64,000 bases of DNA from Lysobacter sp. Root916 (GCF_001429785.1 NZ_LMJF01000001.1:874474-938473); one strand, 5' to 3'. Shown: positions 1 through 8,520, counted from the first letter of the stretch. Notes: generated by a model from the letters alone, not told the origin. A program made the numbers and translations.

Positions 1-16
1 AAGGCCCGCGATCGCC

Positions 17-799
17 TTATCCGACGCTTGCGGCCGGCAAGCGAAACAACCGCTCCGCGTTCGCGCTGGTCGCGCGCGCGAGTTCGTCGGCATCGATTCC
101 GCGCAAGGCCGCGATGGTGTCGCGCACCGTCGCCAATCGCGCCGGTTCGTTGCGCTGGCCACGGATGCCGGCGTCGGGCTGGTCGGGCGCGTCGGTTTCC
201 AGCAGCAGGTGTTCGATCGGCATGCTCGCCGCCAGCCCGCGCAAACGATTCGCGCGTTCGTAGGTGACCGGCCCACCCAGACCCAGCAGGAAGCCGGCCT
301 TCCACAACTGCCGCGCCTGTTCCTCGCTGCCCGAATAGCTGTGCACCACGCCGCGCAGCGGGCCGCAGCGGCGGATCGCCGCGATCACCGCGTCCACCGC
401 GCGCCGCGCATGCACGATCACCGGCAGATCGAAGTCGCGCGCCAGCCGCAGCTGACCGTCGAAGTACAGCGACTGCGCTTGCGGGTCCAGGTCTTCGACG
501 AAGTAGTCCAGCCCGCATTCGCCGACCGCCAGCGGGCGCTCGCGCTCGATCCAGTCGCCGAGTTCGCGCAGGTGCTCGGGCCGGTGCGACGCCAGATACA
601 TCGGATGCAGCCCGTAGGCCGGATACAGCCCCGGATCGCGCGCGCAGACCTCGCGCAGCTTGGGCCAGCCGGCGGCATCGACCGCCGGCACCACCTGCCG
701 GGTCACCCCGGCGGCGCGTGCGCGCGCCACGACCCGATCGCGGTCGGGGTCGAACTCGGCCGCGTCCAGATGACTGTGGCTGTCGACCAGCGCCACCAC
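17..799 (-). CDS. TatD family metal-dependent hydrolase
   Basis: A 260-residue protein of the TatD/YcfH family of metal-dependent DNases and hydrolases (amidohydrolase-like TIM barrel), cytoplasmic. The N-terminal metal-binding motif HSHLD is at residues 8-12. The family GECGLDY motif is near residue 93, VIVHAR near 126 and LLLETDAP near 199, so all metal-ligand motifs are present. Length fits the family (about 260). The start is one of two consecutive GTG codons, at 799 or 796. The next gene, encoding a small membrane protein, lies just upstream on the same strand with a 3 bp gap, so the two are probably co-transcribed. The family is certain; the physiological substrate is not. Confidence 0.9.
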   Translation of the reverse strand: MVALVDSHSHLDAAEFDPDRDRVVARARAAGVTRQVVPAVDAAGWPKLREVCARDPGLYPAYGLHPMYLASHRPEHLRELGDWIERERPLAVGECGLDYFVEDLDPQAQSLYFDGQLRLARDFDLPVIVHARRAVDAVIAAIRRCGPLRGVVHSYSGSEEQARQLWKAGFLLGLGGPVTYERANRLRGLAASMPIEHLLLETDAPDQPDAGIRGQRNEPARLATVRDTIAALRGIDADELARATSANAERLFRLPAASVG

Positions 800-802
800 G
801 GT

Positions 803-1021
803 TCAGCGCGCGGGCGGGGCGGGCGGCTCCAGCGGCGCTTTGCGCTTCTTCCAGTTGGCCAGCAGCAAGGTGCCCAGGCCCAGCAGCAATTCGTCCGCGA
901 ACGGCACCAGGTCCGGGATCACCAGATCCAGGCCGAACAGGACCGCGGTCAGCATGAACAGTCGCGGATAACTCAGGCGTCCGAGGAAGCCCATCAAAGG
1001 AGCGAGCAGGGGATTGGCCAT
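803..1021 (-). CDS. small conserved membrane protein, unknown function
   Basis: A 72-residue protein with two hydrophobic segments (about residues 5-15 and 19-55) and a basic, proline-rich tail (KKRKAPLEPPAPP). It starts at an ATG and ends 3 bp before the TatD-type gene, so it is the first gene of that pair. Small proteins of this kind (DUF6116-like, from memory) occur in Xanthomonadaceae. No catalytic motif is visible and no function can be assigned. Real-gene status rests on the clean start, membrane character and tight coupling. Confidence 0.7.
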   Translation of the reverse strand: MANPLLAPLMGFLGRLSYPRLFMLTAVLFGLDLVIPDLVPFADELLLGLGTLLLANWKKRKAPLEPPAPPAR

Positions 1022-1201
1022 GGACTCACCAGGGGTGTGACACGCGTTGCAAACACGCTAGCACGTCGTCGCGACGGGTTCATGCAGGGGACAGTTTTGC
1101 GGATTTCAATAGGTGCTCGTTCAGGTTTCGAGTGGTGCAATGGCGCCGTCCACACCCGCGGCTCGTCCCGCACCAATTCGCTTCACTGCAGGAGGCTCAC
1201 G

Positions 1202-2023
1202 ATGAACAAGAACATGTTGGCTGTAGCGCTCGCTTCGCTGCTCGTAGGCGGCGTCGCCGTCGCCGCGTTCCAGAGCTTCCGTGGCAACGGCTCGGCCGCC
1301 CCGACCACGGCGCTGACCAGCGCCGACGCCGCGGCTGCCGCCGAGGGCGACATCGCCGCGAACGGCGCGATCGCCACCACCGCCAAGCCGGAAGTCGATT
1401 ACGCCGACGTCGTCAACGTCAAGCCGATCAACCAGAAGGAAAAGCTGTACGCCACCGTGATCGGCACCGACCCGGTGCGCGAGACCAGCACCGCCTCGAC
1501 CCCGCGCGAAGTCTGCGAGGACGTGGTCGTGCAGGAGCGCCTGCCCGAGCGCGACGGCAACGTCGGCGGCACGGTCGCCGGCGCCCTGATCGGCGGCCTG
1601 GTCGGCAACCAGATCGGCGGCGGCAACGGCAAGAAGGCCGCGACCGTGGCCGGCGCCGCCGCCGGCGGCTACATCGGCAACCGCGTCGACCGCAACCACG
1701 TCGGCGGCAAGGTCGTGAACCGCACCGAGCGCCAGTGCCACACCGTGTCGGAGACCTCGCAGTCCACCCGCGTGGTCGCCTACAACGTGACCTACCGCAA
1801 TCCCGACGGCACCACCGGCACCATGCGCACCGGCAGCAAGCCGGGCAACCGCATCGCCCTGGGCGACGAGAACAAGGTGGTCGGCTACGACGTGACCTAC
1901 CGTTACCAGGGCCAGGAGCAGACCGTGCGCATGGACGAGCGTCCGGGCCAGCAGTTGCCGGTGATCGACGGCAAGGTCGTGACCCAGACCGCCTCGGCCG
2001 GCGCGGGCAACGAACGCGGCTGA
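1202..2023 (+). CDS. glycine zipper 2TM domain envelope protein
   Basis: A 273-residue envelope protein. The N-terminus (residues 1-23) is an uncleaved anchor or signal peptide. The centre (about residues 120-160) is a glycine-zipper region, GGTVAGALIGGLVGNQIGGG followed by a second repeat AGAAAGGYIGNRVD, as in Rickettsia 17 kDa surface-antigen-like proteins. The C-terminus contains two related YxVTYR segments (YNVTYRNPDG and YDVTYRYQGQ). The ATG at 1202 is chosen because AGGAGG lies 6 bp upstream (1190-1195). The open frame extends far 5' but that part is antisense to tatD. It is monocistronic, with a strong terminator downstream. Exact role in the envelope is unknown. Confidence 0.85.
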   Translation: MNKNMLAVALASLLVGGVAVAAFQSFRGNGSAAPTTALTSADAAAAAEGDIAANGAIATTAKPEVDYADVVNVKPINQKEKLYATVIGTDPVRETSTASTPREVCEDVVVQERLPERDGNVGGTVAGALIGGLVGNQIGGGNGKKAATVAGAAAGGYIGNRVDRNHVGGKVVNRTERQCHTVSETSQSTRVVAYNVTYRNPDGTTGTMRTGSKPGNRIALGDENKVVGYDVTYRYQGQEQTVRMDERPGQQLPVIDGKVVTQTASAGAGNERG

Positions 2024-2067
2024 GTGCGCGCGCGGGCATGGCCCGCGGCCATCCAGCGCAACCGAAC

Positions 2068-2096
2068 GGGGCCGGCTATCCGGCCCCGTTTCTTTT
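2068..2096 (+). terminator. rho-independent terminator after glycine-zipper gene
   Basis: Perfect 8 bp stem GGGGCCGG/CCGGCCCC (2068-2075 and 2080-2087) with a CTAT loop, followed by GTTTCTTTTT. It lies 45 bp after the stop codon. Confidence 0.9.
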
Positions 2097-2245
2097 TGGG
2101 TGCGCTGTATCCGCGCAGCGCCAGCGCCGACCGGCCTGATAACGCTTACATGCGGGCTTGAGCGCGCGCAGTGCGGGTTTACCCCGGACCGGGCGCGGCC
2201 AGTACAATGGCGGTCTTTCCGTTCCTACGGTCTCCTGAGCGCGCC

Positions 2246-3409
2246 ATGGCCCTGCATCCCTACGATCTGTACGACGTCCGTTCCCTGCTCACCGAAGAGG
2301 AGCGCGCCGTCCAGGACACCGTGGCCCGCTTCACCGACGAGCGCGTGATCCCGATCATCGGCGACGCCTTCGACCAGGGCCGTTTCCCCAAGGAACTGGT
2401 GTCGGAGATCGCCGACCTCGGCCTGCTGGGCTCCTCGCTGCCCGAGCAATACGGCTGCGCCGGCCTCAACGCGGTCAGTTACGGCCTGATCTGCCAGGAA
2501 CTCGAGCGCGGCGACAGCGGCATTCGCAGTTTCGTCAGCGTGCAGTCCTCGCTGTGCATGTACCCGATCTACGCCTACGGCAGCGAAGAGCAGCGCCAGC
2601 GCTGGCTGCCGGGCATGGCCCGCGGCGAGATCATCGGCTGCTTCGGCCTCACCGAGCCGCACGGCGGTTCCGATCCGGCCAACATGAAGACCCACGCCAA
2701 GAAGGACGGCGGCGACTGGGTGCTCAACGGCTCCAAGATGTGGATCACCAACGGCAACCTGGCCGACATCGCGATCGTCTGGGCGCAGACCGAGGACGGC
2801 ATCCAGGGCTTCGTGGTCGAGAAGGGCATGGCCGGTTTCGCGGCCCAGGAAATCAAGCATAAGATGAGCCTGCGCGCGTCGGTGACCTCGTCGCTGTTCT
2901 TCGACAACGTGCGCGTGCCCGAGGCCAACCGCCTGCCCAACGTGAAGGGCCTCAAGGGCCCGCTGGGCTGCCTGACCCAGGCCCGCTACGGCATCACCTG
3001 GGGCCCGATCGGCGCGGCCATCGCCTGCCTGGACGAGGCCTTGAACTACAGCAAGGAACGCATCCTGTTCGACCGTCCGGTCGCGGCGACCCAGTCGGCG
3101 CAGATCAAGATGGCCGAGATGGCGCGCCGCATCACCCTGGCGCAGTTGCTGGTGGTCCAGCTCGGCCGCCTCAAGGACGCCGGCCAGATGCAGCCCACCC
3201 AGGTCTCGCTGGCCAAGTGGAACAACTGCCGGATGGCCATCGACATCGCGCGCGAATGCCGCGACCTGCTCGGCGGCGCCGGCATCACCACCGAGCACGC
3301 CGCGATCCGACACGCGCTGAACCTGGAGTCGGTGATCACCTACGAAGGCACCGAGACGATTCACCAGTTGGTGGTCGGTCGCGAGCTGACGGGCATCAAC
3401 GCGTTCTAA
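2246..3409 (+). CDS. gcdH: glutaryl-CoA dehydrogenase (acyl-CoA dehydrogenase family)
   Basis: A 387-residue FAD enzyme that would oxidise and decarboxylate glutaryl-CoA to crotonyl-CoA in lysine/tryptophan breakdown. Visible family signatures: CFGLTEPHGGSDPANMKT (about residues 130-150), WITNG, the GCDH-typical ARYGITWGPIGAA, and TYEGTETIHQLVVGRELTG at the C-terminus, whose Glu is the catalytic base position. Length matches the family (about 390). The ATG at 2246 begins MALHPYDLYD; the frame is open further upstream (ATG at 2171) but that extension looks non-coding. A TACAAT hexamer at 2203-2208 is a plausible -10 element. Alternative: another short-chain acyl-CoA dehydrogenase, but the GCDH signatures argue against it. 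Confidence 0.9.
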   Translation: MALHPYDLYDVRSLLTEEERAVQDTVARFTDERVIPIIGDAFDQGRFPKELVSEIADLGLLGSSLPEQYGCAGLNAVSYGLICQELERGDSGIRSFVSVQSSLCMYPIYAYGSEEQRQRWLPGMARGEIIGCFGLTEPHGGSDPANMKTHAKKDGGDWVLNGSKMWITNGNLADIAIVWAQTEDGIQGFVVEKGMAGFAAQEIKHKMSLRASVTSSLFFDNVRVPEANRLPNVKGLKGPLGCLTQARYGITWGPIGAAIACLDEALNYSKERILFDRPVAATQSAQIKMAEMARRITLAQLLVVQLGRLKDAGQMQPTQVSLAKWNNCRMAIDIARECRDLLGGAGITTEHAAIRHALNLESVITYEGTETIHQLVVGRELTGINAF

Positions 3410-3521
3410 CGAGTTTCCCTGCCCCCGCGGCGCGGGAGCAGGTGGCCCGCAGGGCCGGATGAGGGCCCGCGCCAAGGCAACCACGGCGCAAGTCGCAAGC
3501 TTAGGAGCGGCCTCACCCCAA

Positions 3522-3544
3522 CCCCTCTCCCGGCAAGAGAGGGG
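3522..3544. repeat. palindromic intergenic element (CCCCTCTC hairpin)
   Basis: Inverted repeat CCCCTCTC (3522-3529) and GAGAGGGG (3537-3544) with a 7 bp loop, embedded in a CTCACCCCAACCCC context. From memory this context recurs in Xanthomonadaceae intergenic regions. There is no T-run, so it is a REP-like element rather than a clear terminator. A degenerate relative (CCCTCTCTCCCGCC...) lies at 11999-12030. Confidence 0.6.
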
Positions 3545-3592
3545 CTTGCATACCGCTAGCGATGGCACGCTCAGCAGGAGAGCCGATCCGTG

Positions 3593-4150
3593 ATGACCAT
3601 CCCCGACATCGAACTGGAAACGCCGCGGTTGCTCCTGCGCCCGCCGCGCTTGGACGATTTCGAGGATTGGGCAGCCTTCATGGCCGGCGGCGGCGACTAT
3701 CTGCGCTACCTCGGCGGGCCGCAGGCGCGCTCGCCGGCCTGGCGCTCGCTGATGTCGGTGATCGGCTCCTGGGCGGCGATGGGCTACGGCTTCTTCTCGG
3801 TGTTCGAGAAATCCTCCGGGCGCTGGATCGGCCGGCTCGGCCCGTGGCAGCCCGAGGGCTGGCCCGGTCCCGAAGTGGGTTGGGGCATCATCGAAAGCGA
3901 AGGCGGCAAGGGCTATGCGACCGAAGGCGCGACCGCGGCCATCGACTGGGCCTTCGAGCACCTGGGCTGGAGCGAAGTGATCCACAGCATCGACACCGGC
4001 AACCTCGGCTCCAAGGGCGTGGCCGCCAAGCTGGGCTCGCGCTACCTGCGCCAGGACCGTCTGCCGGCGCCGTTCGACGACAAGGACATCGAGATCTGGG
4101 GCCAGAGTCGCGAGCAATGGCGCGCGCGTCGCGCGCAGGCGCCGGCATGA
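3593..4150 (+). CDS. GNAT family N-acetyltransferase
   Basis: A 185-residue acetyltransferase of the RimJ/RimL-like branch. The N-terminus carries the usual ETPRLLLRPPRLDDFEDW strand-helix start. A central IGRLGPW...EVGWGIIESEGGKGYATEGA stretch corresponds to the GNAT acetyl-CoA-binding region (pattern R/Q-x-x-G-x-G/A, here GGKGYATEG). The target is unknown. A GTG at 3590 directly precedes the ATG at 3593; AGGAG at 3576-3580 could serve either. Its stop overlaps the start of the GST gene (ATGA at 4147), indicating translational coupling. Confidence 0.85.
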   Translation: MTIPDIELETPRLLLRPPRLDDFEDWAAFMAGGGDYLRYLGGPQARSPAWRSLMSVIGSWAAMGYGFFSVFEKSSGRWIGRLGPWQPEGWPGPEVGWGIIESEGGKGYATEGATAAIDWAFEHLGWSEVIHSIDTGNLGSKGVAAKLGSRYLRQDRLPAPFDDKDIEIWGQSREQWRARRAQAPA

Positions 4151-4788
4151 TCGCGATCCACGGTTTCTCGCCCTCGGGCAACTGCCACAAGCTCAAGCTG
4201 TTGCTGGAGCAACTGGGCCAGCCCTATCGCTGGGTCGAGGTCGACAGCAGCCGCGGCCAGACCCGCACGCCGCAGTTCCTGGCCTTGAATCCGAACGGCA
4301 AGGTACCGGTGATCGAACTTGAGGACGGGCGCACGCTCAGCGAGTCGAACGCGATCCTGTACTACCTGGCCGACGGCACGCCGTTCCTGTCCGACGACAG
4401 GTGGGAGCGCGCGCAGACCCTGAGCTGGATGAACTTCGAGCAATACAGCCACGAACCCTATGTCGCGGTCGCGCGTTTCATCGCCGGCTGGACGCCGCTG
4501 GACTCGCCGCGGCGCGCCGAACTGCCGCGCCTGCGCGAACGTTCGCACGCGGCCCTGCAGGTGATGGAAATCCACCTGCGCGAGCACGACTGGTTCAGCG
4601 CCGGGCGCTATGGCATCGCCGATATCGCCTTGTTCGCCTACACCGATGTCGCCGGCCACGGCGGCGTCGATCTGACGCCGTACCCGGCGCTGCGGTCCTG
4701 GCTGGCGCGCGTGCGCGCGACGCCGGGCTTCGTCGCCTTGCCCGAGCCCGACGCGGTCGCCGCCGAGCTCATCGCGCAGACCCCATGA
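4147..4788 (+). CDS. glutathione S-transferase family protein
   Basis: A 213-residue protein with an N-terminal thioredoxin-fold GST domain (FSPSGNCHKLKLLLEQLG, then NPNGKVPVIE and the glutathione-contacting ESNAILYYLA near residue 68) and a C-terminal helical domain with the buried-core motif GIADIALFAY near residue 155. Ser or Cys in SPSGNCHK is the likely N-terminal active residue. The start at 4147 overlaps the acetyltransferase stop by 4 bp. Substrate unknown; GST membership is secure. Confidence 0.88.
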   Translation: MIAIHGFSPSGNCHKLKLLLEQLGQPYRWVEVDSSRGQTRTPQFLALNPNGKVPVIELEDGRTLSESNAILYYLADGTPFLSDDRWERAQTLSWMNFEQYSHEPYVAVARFIAGWTPLDSPRRAELPRLRERSHAALQVMEIHLREHDWFSAGRYGIADIALFAYTDVAGHGGVDLTPYPALRSWLARVRATPGFVALPEPDAVAAELIAQTP

Positions 4789-4858
4789 ACACGATCCGCG
4801 ACTAAACGACCCGATTCCCCCTACGACTAGCCGGCCCCCGGGGCGGCGGAGCCTCACG

Positions 4859-7174
4859 ATGTCAGCGCAAGCGCAGTCTTCGATCTTCAGCAGCGTCCCC
4901 CACTTCAATGCCGTGCCCAGCCCGATTCCGGCGCGCATGAAGGGCCTCAACCGGGCCGAGATCTGCGACCTCAACTTCGTCGAGTTCGTCAAAGCCTGGA
5001 GCGGCCGCGCCGACGCGCGCCCGGCCGCCCACGAGGCGGTGCTGGACGGCAGCGCGCTGGACGCGCAAGGCTTTCGCGAGCTGTTCGAATCGCAGCTGAT
5101 CAGCCGTCATCTGGATCTGATGGCGCGCGTACTGCGCGTGCAGAACAAGGTCTTCTACACCATCGGTTCCAGCGGCCACGAAGGCAACGCGATGGTCGCC
5201 CGCCTGACCCGCCATACCGATCCGGCCTTCCTGCATTACCGCAGCGGCGGCTTCATGGCCGAGCGCTTCCGCAAGCTGCCGGGCATGGACCCGGTGATGG
5301 ACTCGGCGCTGTCGTTCGCGGCCAGCAAGGACGATCCGGCTTCCGGCGGCCGTCACAAGGTCTGGGGCAGCAAGCCCTTGTGGGTGCTGCCGCAGACCTC
5401 GACCATCGCCTCGCACCTGCCCAAGGCGCTGGGCACGGCGGTGGCGATCGAAACCGGTCGCCGCCTCGGCCATGCGCTGCCGATCCCCGACGACAGCATC
5501 GCGATCTGCTCTTTCGGCGATGCCTCGGCCAATCACGCCACCGCCCAGACCGCGTTCAACGCCGCGGCCTGGACCGCCTACCAGAAGCTGCCGGCGCCGG
5601 TGTTGTTCGTGTGCGAAGACAACGGCATCGGCATCTCGGTGAAGACTCCGGGCGGCTGGATCGGCAATCGCTTCCGCAACATGGACGGCCTGGACTATTT
5701 CGCTGCCGACGGCCTCGACCTGGCCAGCGGCTACGCCGACGTGCAGCGCGCGGTCGAGCATTGCCGCCGCAACCGCCGCCCGACCTTCCTGCACCTGCGC
5801 ACCACCCGCATCATGGGCCACGCCGGCACCGACTTCGAGATCGAATGGCGTTCGATCGAGGAACTGTGCGCGGTCGAAGCCAGCGACCCGCTGCTGCGGT
5901 CGGCGGCGATCGCGCTGGAGTCGGGCCTGATGTCGCGCGACGAAGTGCTCGAACTGTACGAGGCCACGCGCAAGCGCTGCTTCGCCGCGGCCGAGGAAGC
6001 CGACCGCCGGCCCAAGCTCGACCAACTCGCCGAAGTGATCGCGCCGCTGGCGCCGTACACGCCGGCCGCGGTCGCGCAGGAAGCGCAACGCGCCGATTAC
6101 GCGCCGCGCCGCCTGGAGGTGTTCGGCGGCGAGGCCAAGCTGCCCGAGCACCAGCCGCCGCGCCATCTGGCGATCCAGATCAACAACGCCCTGCACGACC
6201 TCTTCGCCAAGTACCCCGAGACCCTGCTGTTCGGCGAGGACGTGGCCCAGAAGGGCGGCGTCTACACCGTCACCAAGGGCCTGCAGAAGGCCTTCGGCCC
6301 GCGCCGCGTGTTCAACACGCTGCTCGATGAAACCATGATCCTGGGCATGGCCCAGGGCTTCGCCAACGTCGGCCTGCTGCCGATCCCCGAGATCCAGTAC
6401 CTGGCGTATTTTCACAACGCCTGCGACCAGATCCGCGGCGAAGCAGCCTCGCTGCAGTTCTTCAGCAACAACCAGTACCGCAACCCGATGGTGGTGCGCA
6501 TCGCCGGCCTGGGCTACCAGCGCGGTTTCGGCGGCCACTTCCACAACGACAACTCGATCACCGCGCTGCGCGACATTCCGGGCCTGGTGGTCGGCTGCCC
6601 CTCGCGCGGCGACGACGCCGCCACCATGCTGCGCACCCTGACCGCGCTGGCCAAGGTCGACGGGCGCGTGGCGGTGTTCCTTGAGCCGATCGCGCTGTAC
6701 ATGACCAAGGATCTCTACGAGCCGGGCGACGGCGCCTGGCTGACCGCGTACCCGCAACCCGACCAGGCGATGACGCTGGGCGAGGGCCGGGTGTACGGGG
6801 ATGGCGAGGATCTGGTGATCTTCAGCTACGGCAACGGCGTGCCGATGAGCCTGCGCGCCGCGCGCGCGATCGAGGCCAAGCACGGCTGGAAGACCCGTGT
6901 GGTCGATCTGCGCTGGCTGGTGCCGCTCAACGACGCCTATATCGCCGAGCAGGCGCGCACCGCCAAGCGCATCATCGTGGTCGATGAAGGGCGGCGCAGC
7001 GCCGGCGTGGGCGAGGGCGTGATCACCGCGATCGCCGAGGGCGGCTACGGCGCGCGCCCGTTCCAGCGCGTGGTCGGCGTCGACACCTACACCCCGCTCG
7101 CGGGCGCGGCCTTCCTGGTGATTCCGGGCGAAGACGACATCGTCGCCGCGGCGGACACGCTGGCCGCGGGCTGA
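4859..7174 (+). CDS. fused alpha/beta E1 component of a 2-oxoacid dehydrogenase
   Basis: A 771-residue single-chain E1. The N-terminal half (about residues 80-380) is the alpha-type thiamine-pyrophosphate domain with a TPP/Mg motif (GDASANHAT...FVCEDNGIGIS, about 219-255). The C-terminal half (about 440-771) is the beta-type transketolase-like domain (LLFGEDVAQKGGVYTVTKGL, then LDETMILGMAQGFA). In two-gene systems these are BkdA1/BkdA2 or PdhA/PdhB; here they are one polypeptide. The alpha half best resembles branched-chain enzymes, but the substrate cannot be fixed from sequence. No E2 or E3 gene is adjacent, so its acyltransferase partner must be elsewhere. The start ATG at 4859 follows a purine-rich GGCGGAG. 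Confidence 0.88.
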   Translation: MSAQAQSSIFSSVPHFNAVPSPIPARMKGLNRAEICDLNFVEFVKAWSGRADARPAAHEAVLDGSALDAQGFRELFESQLISRHLDLMARVLRVQNKVFYTIGSSGHEGNAMVARLTRHTDPAFLHYRSGGFMAERFRKLPGMDPVMDSALSFAASKDDPASGGRHKVWGSKPLWVLPQTSTIASHLPKALGTAVAIETGRRLGHALPIPDDSIAICSFGDASANHATAQTAFNAAAWTAYQKLPAPVLFVCEDNGIGISVKTPGGWIGNRFRNMDGLDYFAADGLDLASGYADVQRAVEHCRRNRRPTFLHLRTTRIMGHAGTDFEIEWRSIEELCAVEASDPLLRSAAIALESGLMSRDEVLELYEATRKRCFAAAEEADRRPKLDQLAEVIAPLAPYTPAAVAQEAQRADYAPRRLEVFGGEAKLPEHQPPRHLAIQINNALHDLFAKYPETLLFGEDVAQKGGVYTVTKGLQKAFGPRRVFNTLLDETMILGMAQGFANVGLLPIPEIQYLAYFHNACDQIRGEAASLQFFSNNQYRNPMVVRIAGLGYQRGFGGHFHNDNSITALRDIPGLVVGCPSRGDDAATMLRTLTALAKVDGRVAVFLEPIALYMTKDLYEPGDGAWLTAYPQPDQAMTLGEGRVYGDGEDLVIFSYGNGVPMSLRAARAIEAKHGWKTRVVDLRWLVPLNDAYIAEQARTAKRIIVVDEGRRSAGVGEGVITAIAEGGYGARPFQRVVGVDTYTPLAGAAFLVIPGEDDIVAAADTLAAG

Positions 7175-7262
7175 GGCATCGGTGGGCGGAGCGACTCGCT
7201 CCGTCCGCTAGCGTCAGCGCTTGGGTGCAAGAGCGGCGTCCTGCAGGGATTTCCTACGCTCA

Positions 7263-7321
7263 CAAGCCGCGACCTTGAGGCATAGCCTCGCCGCCACACG
7301 CGGCGGCGCGGTCGCGGCTTG
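7263..7321. repeat. three-way-junction palindrome
   Basis: An outer 12 bp perfect inverted repeat, CAAGCCGCGACC (7263-7274) and GGTCGCGGCTTG (7310-7321), encloses two inner hairpins: GAGGC-ATA-GCCTC (7277-7289) and a CGCCGC/GCGGCG stem at about 7289-7305. It lies between two convergent genes. No T-run is present. It could be a REP-type element or a bidirectional structure protecting or terminating both transcripts. Confidence 0.7.
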
Positions 7322-7360
7322 CGTCGCCTCTACCGGAGGTTGCCGCGCGGCATTGGGCGG

Positions 7361-8236
7361 CTAGCGCGCCAAGCCGTCCAGCAATGCGATCTCGGCCACC
7401 GTGTGGCCGTCCAGGCTGAGTCCGCCTTCCGCACGCTCCAACGGCGCGACCGCGAGGGCCAAGTGGCGGTCGCCTGCGCTGGCGCTGGCCGCGATCGTGC
7501 CCAGCACCGCATCGTGCGAGCGCAGCTCGGCGCCGACCGCCACCGAGTGCGGCGATTCGATCAGCGCCAGCCCACGTTTGGCCTTGCCCAGGAAATGCGT
7601 GCGCGCCACGATCTCCTGGCCCGGATAACAGCCCTTCTTGACGCTGAAGGCGCGCAGGCGCTCCAGCGAGAGCTGCTGCGGGGTCCATTGTTCGATCTGG
7701 GACGGGCCCAGCCGGGGCAGGCCGTGGCGCAGGTCGTCCAGGGCCCAGCGCGCGGCCCGGACGGGGTCTTCGGCGCCCGCCGCCTGCCCGGGTGCGATGC
7801 GCAGCGCGCGCGCGTCGCCGTCGCCGCGATAGTCCAGTTCCACGCCCGTCGTCTCCTCGCCGGCCAGGGTCGCACCCACGGCCGCCTGCGGCGCAGCGTA
7901 ATGCCCGAACGCGCGCAGATCGTCGCGTACGACGATGGTCGTCTTGCTTCTGAACAAGAAGCGTTTCAGCGCAGTTACGACCGATTCCGGGTCGGCATCG
8001 GGCAACAGCAGCCAAATCCGTTCATCGGCCAGACGCAGTAAAGCCATCAGCGCGATGACCCGTCCTTTGGGCGTCAACCAGCCGCTCCACTGCCACTGGC
8101 CGGAGGCCAAGGCGTTGACATCGTTCATGAACTGCGCCTGCGCGAACGTCGCCGCGTCGCGGCCGGAAAGCTCGATCACGCGGTGGCCGGGCAGGGCGAA
8201 CGCCTGTCCGGACGAAGGCTGCGGGTTGTCATGCAT
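7361..8236 (-). CDS. ygfZ: YgfZ/GcvT domain folate-binding Fe-S biogenesis factor
   Basis: A 291-residue tetrahydrofolate-dependent protein that supports assembly or repair of some [4Fe-4S] proteins (E. coli YgfZ, mitochondrial IBA57). The family signature KGCYPGQE is at about residues 202-209, preceded by the LxxERLRAFSVKK segment; the Cys is the functional residue in characterised members. Cytoplasmic. It is divergent from the sdh locus, with only 29 bp between its ATG (8236) and the small SDH-assembly gene (8266), so the promoters of both sides must overlap or lie in coding DNA. Its position next to the Fe-S enzyme SDH fits its role. Confidence 0.92.
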   Translation of the reverse strand: MHDNPQPSSGQAFALPGHRVIELSGRDAATFAQAQFMNDVNALASGQWQWSGWLTPKGRVIALMALLRLADERIWLLLPDADPESVVTALKRFLFRSKTTIVVRDDLRAFGHYAAPQAAVGATLAGEETTGVELDYRGDGDARALRIAPGQAAGAEDPVRAARWALDDLRHGLPRLGPSQIEQWTPQQLSLERLRAFSVKKGCYPGQEIVARTHFLGKAKRGLALIESPHSVAVGAELRSHDAVLGTIAASASAGDRHLALAVAPLERAEGGLSLDGHTVAEIALLDGLAR

Positions 8237-8265
8237 GGGGGCGGGACTTAAGATTTAACGCTGTG

Positions 8266-8442
8266 ATGATAGGCGAAACCACCCCGGAAGCAGCGCCCGA
8301 CCCCCAGGTCGAGGCTCCGACGACTTCCGTTCCGGCCACCGGCAGCGATGCGCCACCGGGCAAGGAGTACGGCGGCCGCGAGGGTCCCGAACCGACCCGC
8401 TACGGCGACTGGGAAAAAAACGGCCGCTGCATCGACTTCTAG
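8266..8442 (+). CDS. SDHAF4-like succinate dehydrogenase assembly factor (DUF1674)
   Basis: A 58-residue protein. The C-terminal block GGREGPEPTRYGDWEKNG followed by RCIDF is the hallmark of the DUF1674/SDHAF4 family, which in eukaryotes binds the flavinated SdhA before SDH assembly. The N-terminal half is acidic, proline/alanine-rich and probably disordered. ATG at 8266 preceded by an in-frame GTG at 8263. It lies 78 bp upstream of sdhC in the same direction and is probably the first gene of the sdh operon. It is short enough to be missed by length-filtered gene callers. Bacterial function is inferred from the family. Confidence 0.85.
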   Translation: MIGETTPEAAPDPQVEAPTTSVPATGSDAPPGKEYGGREGPEPTRYGDWEKNGRCIDF

Positions 8443-8520
8443 CTACGCCCCGCCTTCACGACACCTCACCGATCCTTCCTGCCACGCGGCGCCGCCGCCC
8501 AGCCGAGACAGCCATCGCTC

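Noticed and set aside
3409-3592. Rho-independent terminator for gcdH at 3522-3544
   Set aside because: The stem is good but no T-run follows on either strand; it is better described as an intergenic repeat.
2225-4117. A 630-codon minus-strand frame over gcdH and the acetyltransferase
   Set aside because: Spans two real plus-strand genes and an intergenic repeat without any protein-family signal.
7235-7361. A further small gene between the E1 gene and ygfZ
   Set aside because: The interval is occupied by the nested palindrome and has no start with a ribosome-binding site.
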